A stretch of DNA of 64,000 nucleotides from Parasponia andersonii (lineage: Eukaryota > Streptophyta > Magnoliopsida > Rosales > Cannabaceae): positions 727,074-791,073 of the forward strand of contig JXTB01000109.1 in the NCBI GenBank assembly GCA_002914805.1, written 5' to 3'. The position numbers and the translations under genes are program-made. The notes beneath the pieces were generated by a model that was not told the DNA's origin, searched no databases, and saw only the letters and a program-made list of their open reading frames with translations. Positions 60,300 through 64,000 of the stretch are shown here, piece after piece; position 1 is the first letter of the stretch; every line of letters begins with the position of its first letter.

Positions 60300-63010
60300 T
60301 ATATCCAGGATATCAAGGTATTCTACCAAATAACTATGGTATCTGCAATATTGTCTCTTAAAATATATAATAAAAAAATTTATTAAGGTATCCCATCAAA
60401 TTATTTATGGTATAGTTCAACTAACTTTACCATATTTTTTGAAGTTTAGTTCAGTTTAGTTTTTGGAATATTTCAATTTTCATATAATCCAACAAAAAAA
60501 AAATGCTAGGATACAACTTGGATGATACAAATGATCTGCCACTTAAATACCTATGGCATCCGAGAAAGAAAAAGTATCTTTATTAAAAAAGTTACTATAA
60601 GTATCAGAAGTATCCTTATAGGTACATACCATAGGTACTCATTTGGGATACTTATAGTGTCCAAGAATTGGAAGAAATATTAAGTGGTTCTTATTGCAAC
60701 AATTATTATAGGTACCTTAAGTATCTTTGTAGGTACCTTAAATATGGTACTTGAAAATTAATGGCGCATTTACTTCATCATAATGGTAATTAGAATAAAC
60801 AAAAGAGGAAATGAATAAGAATAAAATAGAAGGGTACGAGAATTTTTATTTATATTATGTTGCTAACTTAAAACTAATAGAAAAGAGAATCATATTCATT
60901 AGAATACTATCTATTTGTTTACTTAACCTAAGAAAAGTAATGAGAATATGTTATATTTATTAAACTGTTCTTTTAAATACATGTACACTTTAAAGTAGAT
61001 AGATTTTTTGGGGTAAAATTATATTTTATAATTTTAATAATTAAAAAGAAAGAAATGAGTGTTTACAGGTAATCATATTTCCTAGAGTATTGGTGAGGGA
61101 AAGCATTCTTATTATTTTCCCCTAAATTTACGTGAACCCTACACATTTCTCTCTTTCCCATATTTTAGTAAATATTTAAATGGGAATCATTATCATGTAT
61201 GTCATTTGCATTGTTTTTTAGTAAACATGCCATTAAAAGGAGTGTTCTTTGTTGCAAAAGTTACCATAGGTATCCTTATATACAAGGATACCTATGGTAT
61301 CTGTAAATTGGATAATGCGTTAGTATTTTTTTATTGTAAAACTTACTATATGTATTCTTGTAGGTACCTTAATTATCTCACAAGATACCTATAAAAAAAA
61401 AAGAAGGATTTCTATATCCTAGAATTAGAAGTGGTGTCGGGACTTTCTTATTGAGAACTATTACCATAAGTATCAGTAATGTTAAGTTTGATTCTTTAGA
61501 AAGTAAAAGATATTTTGGTTTTCCCTACCATATAATCTATAAGGCATATTATAAGGCATACAAGAAAATATGAGCAATAAGTTTGGAAAAAACTTAAAAA
61601 ATTTTAAAAACAAAAAACAAAAAGCATTAGAAGGTTACGTTAGGTCCTTTAACATATTATTTATGAGAGCAATATAGAATTAGAGTTAAGTGTTACTTAT
61701 GAAAATAGCTTAGAATAAGAGTAAACTTGTTAAGTTACCATAGGTATCCTTACATATTACTATTACAAATTTGGCGAATTACTGACAGTCATTCACTTGT
61801 TACTATTAGTTTACTTTCGGTCACTTATTGATTACCATAGATAATCATAAATAGTTGTAGTTGGGTGTTCCATAAAGGAACAAAAAAATAGAGAGAAAAA
61901 AAAAAAAGTAACTTAGGAGATTACTATGGGTATCATACTAGGTTCATGGGTATCATATAATCTGGTAGAATACTTATGATACATGGGAAATCATAATAGA
62001 GTTGTGTGTTTTTTATTTCAGTAATAATAATATTAATAATAAAAGTTTATCAAAGGTATTTTTACATATTACGTATGATATATAAGAAAGTGGAAATGAG
62101 TTTGGACATTAGATATCGTGAGAGAGAGAGAGAGAGAAAAGGTGACCTATAATATCCAAGGAAATTGGAAATCAGACACTAACTAAATAATCGTTCAACA
62201 TACCAATACTAATTAGTAGGCAAAACTTTAAATATCTTTTTAATATACTAAACTCTTACTGGATCCTATATTTTCAATGAGTAACTTTGGTGACATCAAC
62301 GATATCTGCCTTCGTACTATAAGTATCTTATTTGATTACTTATGGTATCCAATACAAAATAATGAAAGTTATGTGCTTCTTATTGTTAAAGCAACATTAG
62401 AAAATCAAATAAAATAAAAGTTATTACAAATATCTTAATATATTACATATGGTATGGAAATGAAAAGTGGAATTTTATCTTTATAATATAAAAAATAAAA
62501 TTATTATAAATATCTTACCAAGTTACTTATAGCATCCGACCAAATTACCGTAGTATGACATGACATGAAAAAAAAGAGTTAGGTACTCACTATAAAAAAT
62601 AAAAATTAACATAGGTATCCTATAGTAGACTATCAATGGTTTCCAACAAAAGCACGAGGAGTTAGCATTTCTTGATTAAAAAGGAGAAAAACAAGTCGGT
62701 GGATGCATAAGAGAATAAAAAGAAAAACAAAGATGTTACCATAAATATCTACATTATTACATGTGGTATTCAAAGAAATTAGAATGAGAGTCAACTATTT
62801 TTTATTGGAACAAAAGAGGTTATTTATAGTATTCGGAGAAATTAGACACGAAAGAAAAAAAAGATTGCTATATGTATCACACTAGATTATCTATGATATA
62901 TTATGAAATTAAATGTGGAATTTGGGGTTCTTATTACCAAAAAATATTGAGATTACCATAAGTATTCTATCATTTCATATATGGTGTCCAGAAAATTAAT
63001 AGGGGAGATG
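60300..63010. repeat. Degenerate repeat array with palindromic core TACCATAGGTATC
   Basis: Over about 2.7 kb the words GTTACCATAGGTATC, TTACTATAAGTATC, TTACTTATGGTATCC and related variants recur at least 20 times, in both orientations. They are joined by recurring linkers (TTCTTATTG(T/C)AA, AGAAATTAGAA). Units of roughly 100-190 bp are suggested but highly diverged. The clearest hairpin is ACCATAGGTATCCTT (61263-61277) with its exact inverse at 61284-61298 and a 6-base loop. No open frame of note. Confidence 0.6.
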
Positions 63011-63716
63011 GGTGTTTTTTTATTATAAAATAAATACTTATGAAATAATTACATTAAAAGTGCGAAATATGTGGTTTTAAAAATTCATTGAAAGAATATG
63101 TGATATTATAATTGGAATTTTCATAATTATTGAGATTCAAACATTTTGTAAATTTAGTAAAAGTAAAAACATGAAATGGCATAAATAGGGACAAAAACAC
63201 TTGAACCTCACCAGGGGCTCAAGCTCTCATTCCTTTTTATATTTTCTTTTAAAAGCCCAAAAAGCTCTCATTCCTTTTTATATTTTCTTTTAAAAGCCCA
63301 AAAAAATTAAATATATATAGTGTTTTACTTTAAATTATATACAAAGCTCTCACTCGGAAATTAAAAAATTATAGAATAACTCCCATAAATAGATAAAATG
63401 AAGTTCTAGCCCCTATCAAACAAAATTGTTGGCTCCATCACTGAGCGTAAAGAGCAAAAGGTATTGAAAAACAAATTAGGAAATAAAAAAAAATTAAAGT
63501 GATAAATCTATAGCCATTGTGTGTCTCTAACTCGTTAGCTGGCATCTTTTTGTTTTTGTTTTTTTTTTTTTTGCTCGAATGATATCAACATTGTCAAGTC
63601 GTAACGAGAGAAATAAAATCTATTTGAGTTTCTTATTTTTTAAAACTTCAACTCCATAACTTGTAATTTTCAAGTATTATCAAGGATATTGTATTTTTTT
63701 TAAGAGTAATACTAGA
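63011..63716. other. Intergenic sequence with a short tandem repeat
   Basis: It contains a two-copy direct repeat of period 41 (AAGCTCTCATTCC at 63221 and 63262) and T/A runs. No gene. It ends where the second gypsy LTR begins. Confidence 0.45.
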
Positions 63717-64000
63717 TGTTGTGCGGTCTAAAATCTTAAGGTCGCATAAGGGTTATGTGCAACCTCCTCCGTGAAGGTTATATGCGACCTCCTCCGTGAA
63801 GGTTATATGCGACCTCTTCCACAGGTTTTTGTGCGACCTTCTCCGTGCAGTTTGCCTTGTCAAATAGGAAACCTACGAGAAGAGGGAAACAAGTAAATGC
63901 TATGAAAGAGACCTACAAGGAAAGAGAAACTGAAGTCTCCTATTTATGATCAACTAGTTATCCGTTTTGAATAGTTATCCAATTATATTGTTACTTAATT
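63717..64000 (+). repeat. LTR of a second copy of the gypsy family (cut by window end)
   Basis: It starts TGTTGTGCGG and follows 1084-1341 closely to the last base. It has four 24-25-bp TGCGACCT units (63752-63850) against three in the left copy. Orientation is the same as the copy at 1084. Whether this is a solo LTR or the start of a whole element lies beyond the window. Confidence 0.85.

Noticed and set aside
60300-63010. CRISPR-like reading of the repeat array
   Set aside because: Repeats are diverged and irregularly spaced, with no constant repeat-spacer pattern, and the DNA is a plant nuclear genome.

Overview
The window is nuclear DNA of a eudicot plant, from a draft assembly with N gaps at 3571-3584, 24603-25593 and 39485-39877 and single Ns at 13072 and 23102. 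The evidence is GT-AG introns in every multi-exon gene, AT-rich intergenic DNA full of MITEs, Ty1/copia and Ty3/gypsy LTR elements with plant-type parts, and plant-specific gene families (YODA MAPKKK, CYP86A, LSI2-like transporters, TIC32-like reductase). The species cannot be told from the sequence alone.

Layout. 1-6.3 kb is a graveyard of retroelements: a LINE tail on the minus strand, the 5' LTR and gag of a Tat-like gypsy element, then a non-autonomous LTR element carrying the plant-specific gag-like domain often called 'putative plant transposon protein'. 6.36-7.61 kb (minus) holds a small six-exon gene of unknown function, modelled here as 187 aa. 9.69-12.88 kb (plus) is an eight-exon short-chain dehydrogenase of the TIC32 type. 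15.06-19.99 kb (minus) is an eleven-coding-exon YODA-type MAPKKK with a separate leader exon near 21.8 kb. 22.4-23.9 kb is a hAT-like non-autonomous DNA transposon with a nested MITE and a suspicious 427-bp tandem duplication. 27.92-29.57 kb (minus) is an intronless CYP86A fatty-acid omega-hydroxylase. 31.8-41.1 kb is a decayed copia element with long LTRs and an unusual 2.4-kb leader. 48.3-56.8 kb (minus) holds two tandem LSI2-like anion/metalloid efflux transporters with identical exon 2 and exon 3 lengths. 59.7-63.7 kb is non-coding, with a MITE and a degenerate palindromic repeat array. The last 284 bases enter the LTR of a second copy of the first gypsy family.

The exon models were spliced by hand. 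The coding lengths of all four complete multi-exon families sum to multiples of three (564, 963, 2538, and 1617/1635 nt), which supports the splice choices. The host genes do not form a cluster with one evident pathway. CYP86A (cutin/suberin monomers), YODA (epidermal/stomatal patterning) and LSI2-like (silicon or metalloid transport) all touch surface or root-barrier biology, but their proximity is probably chance. The LSI2-like pair is the only real local duplication of a gene.

The most unusual non-coding signals are the GTCGTTT-rich block at 13.26-13.72 kb, the TACCATAGGTATC array at 60.3-63.0 kb, and the copia leader with its GC island and four CCC(A/G)TAGGAG boxes. I found no tRNA, rRNA, CRISPR array or organellar insert.
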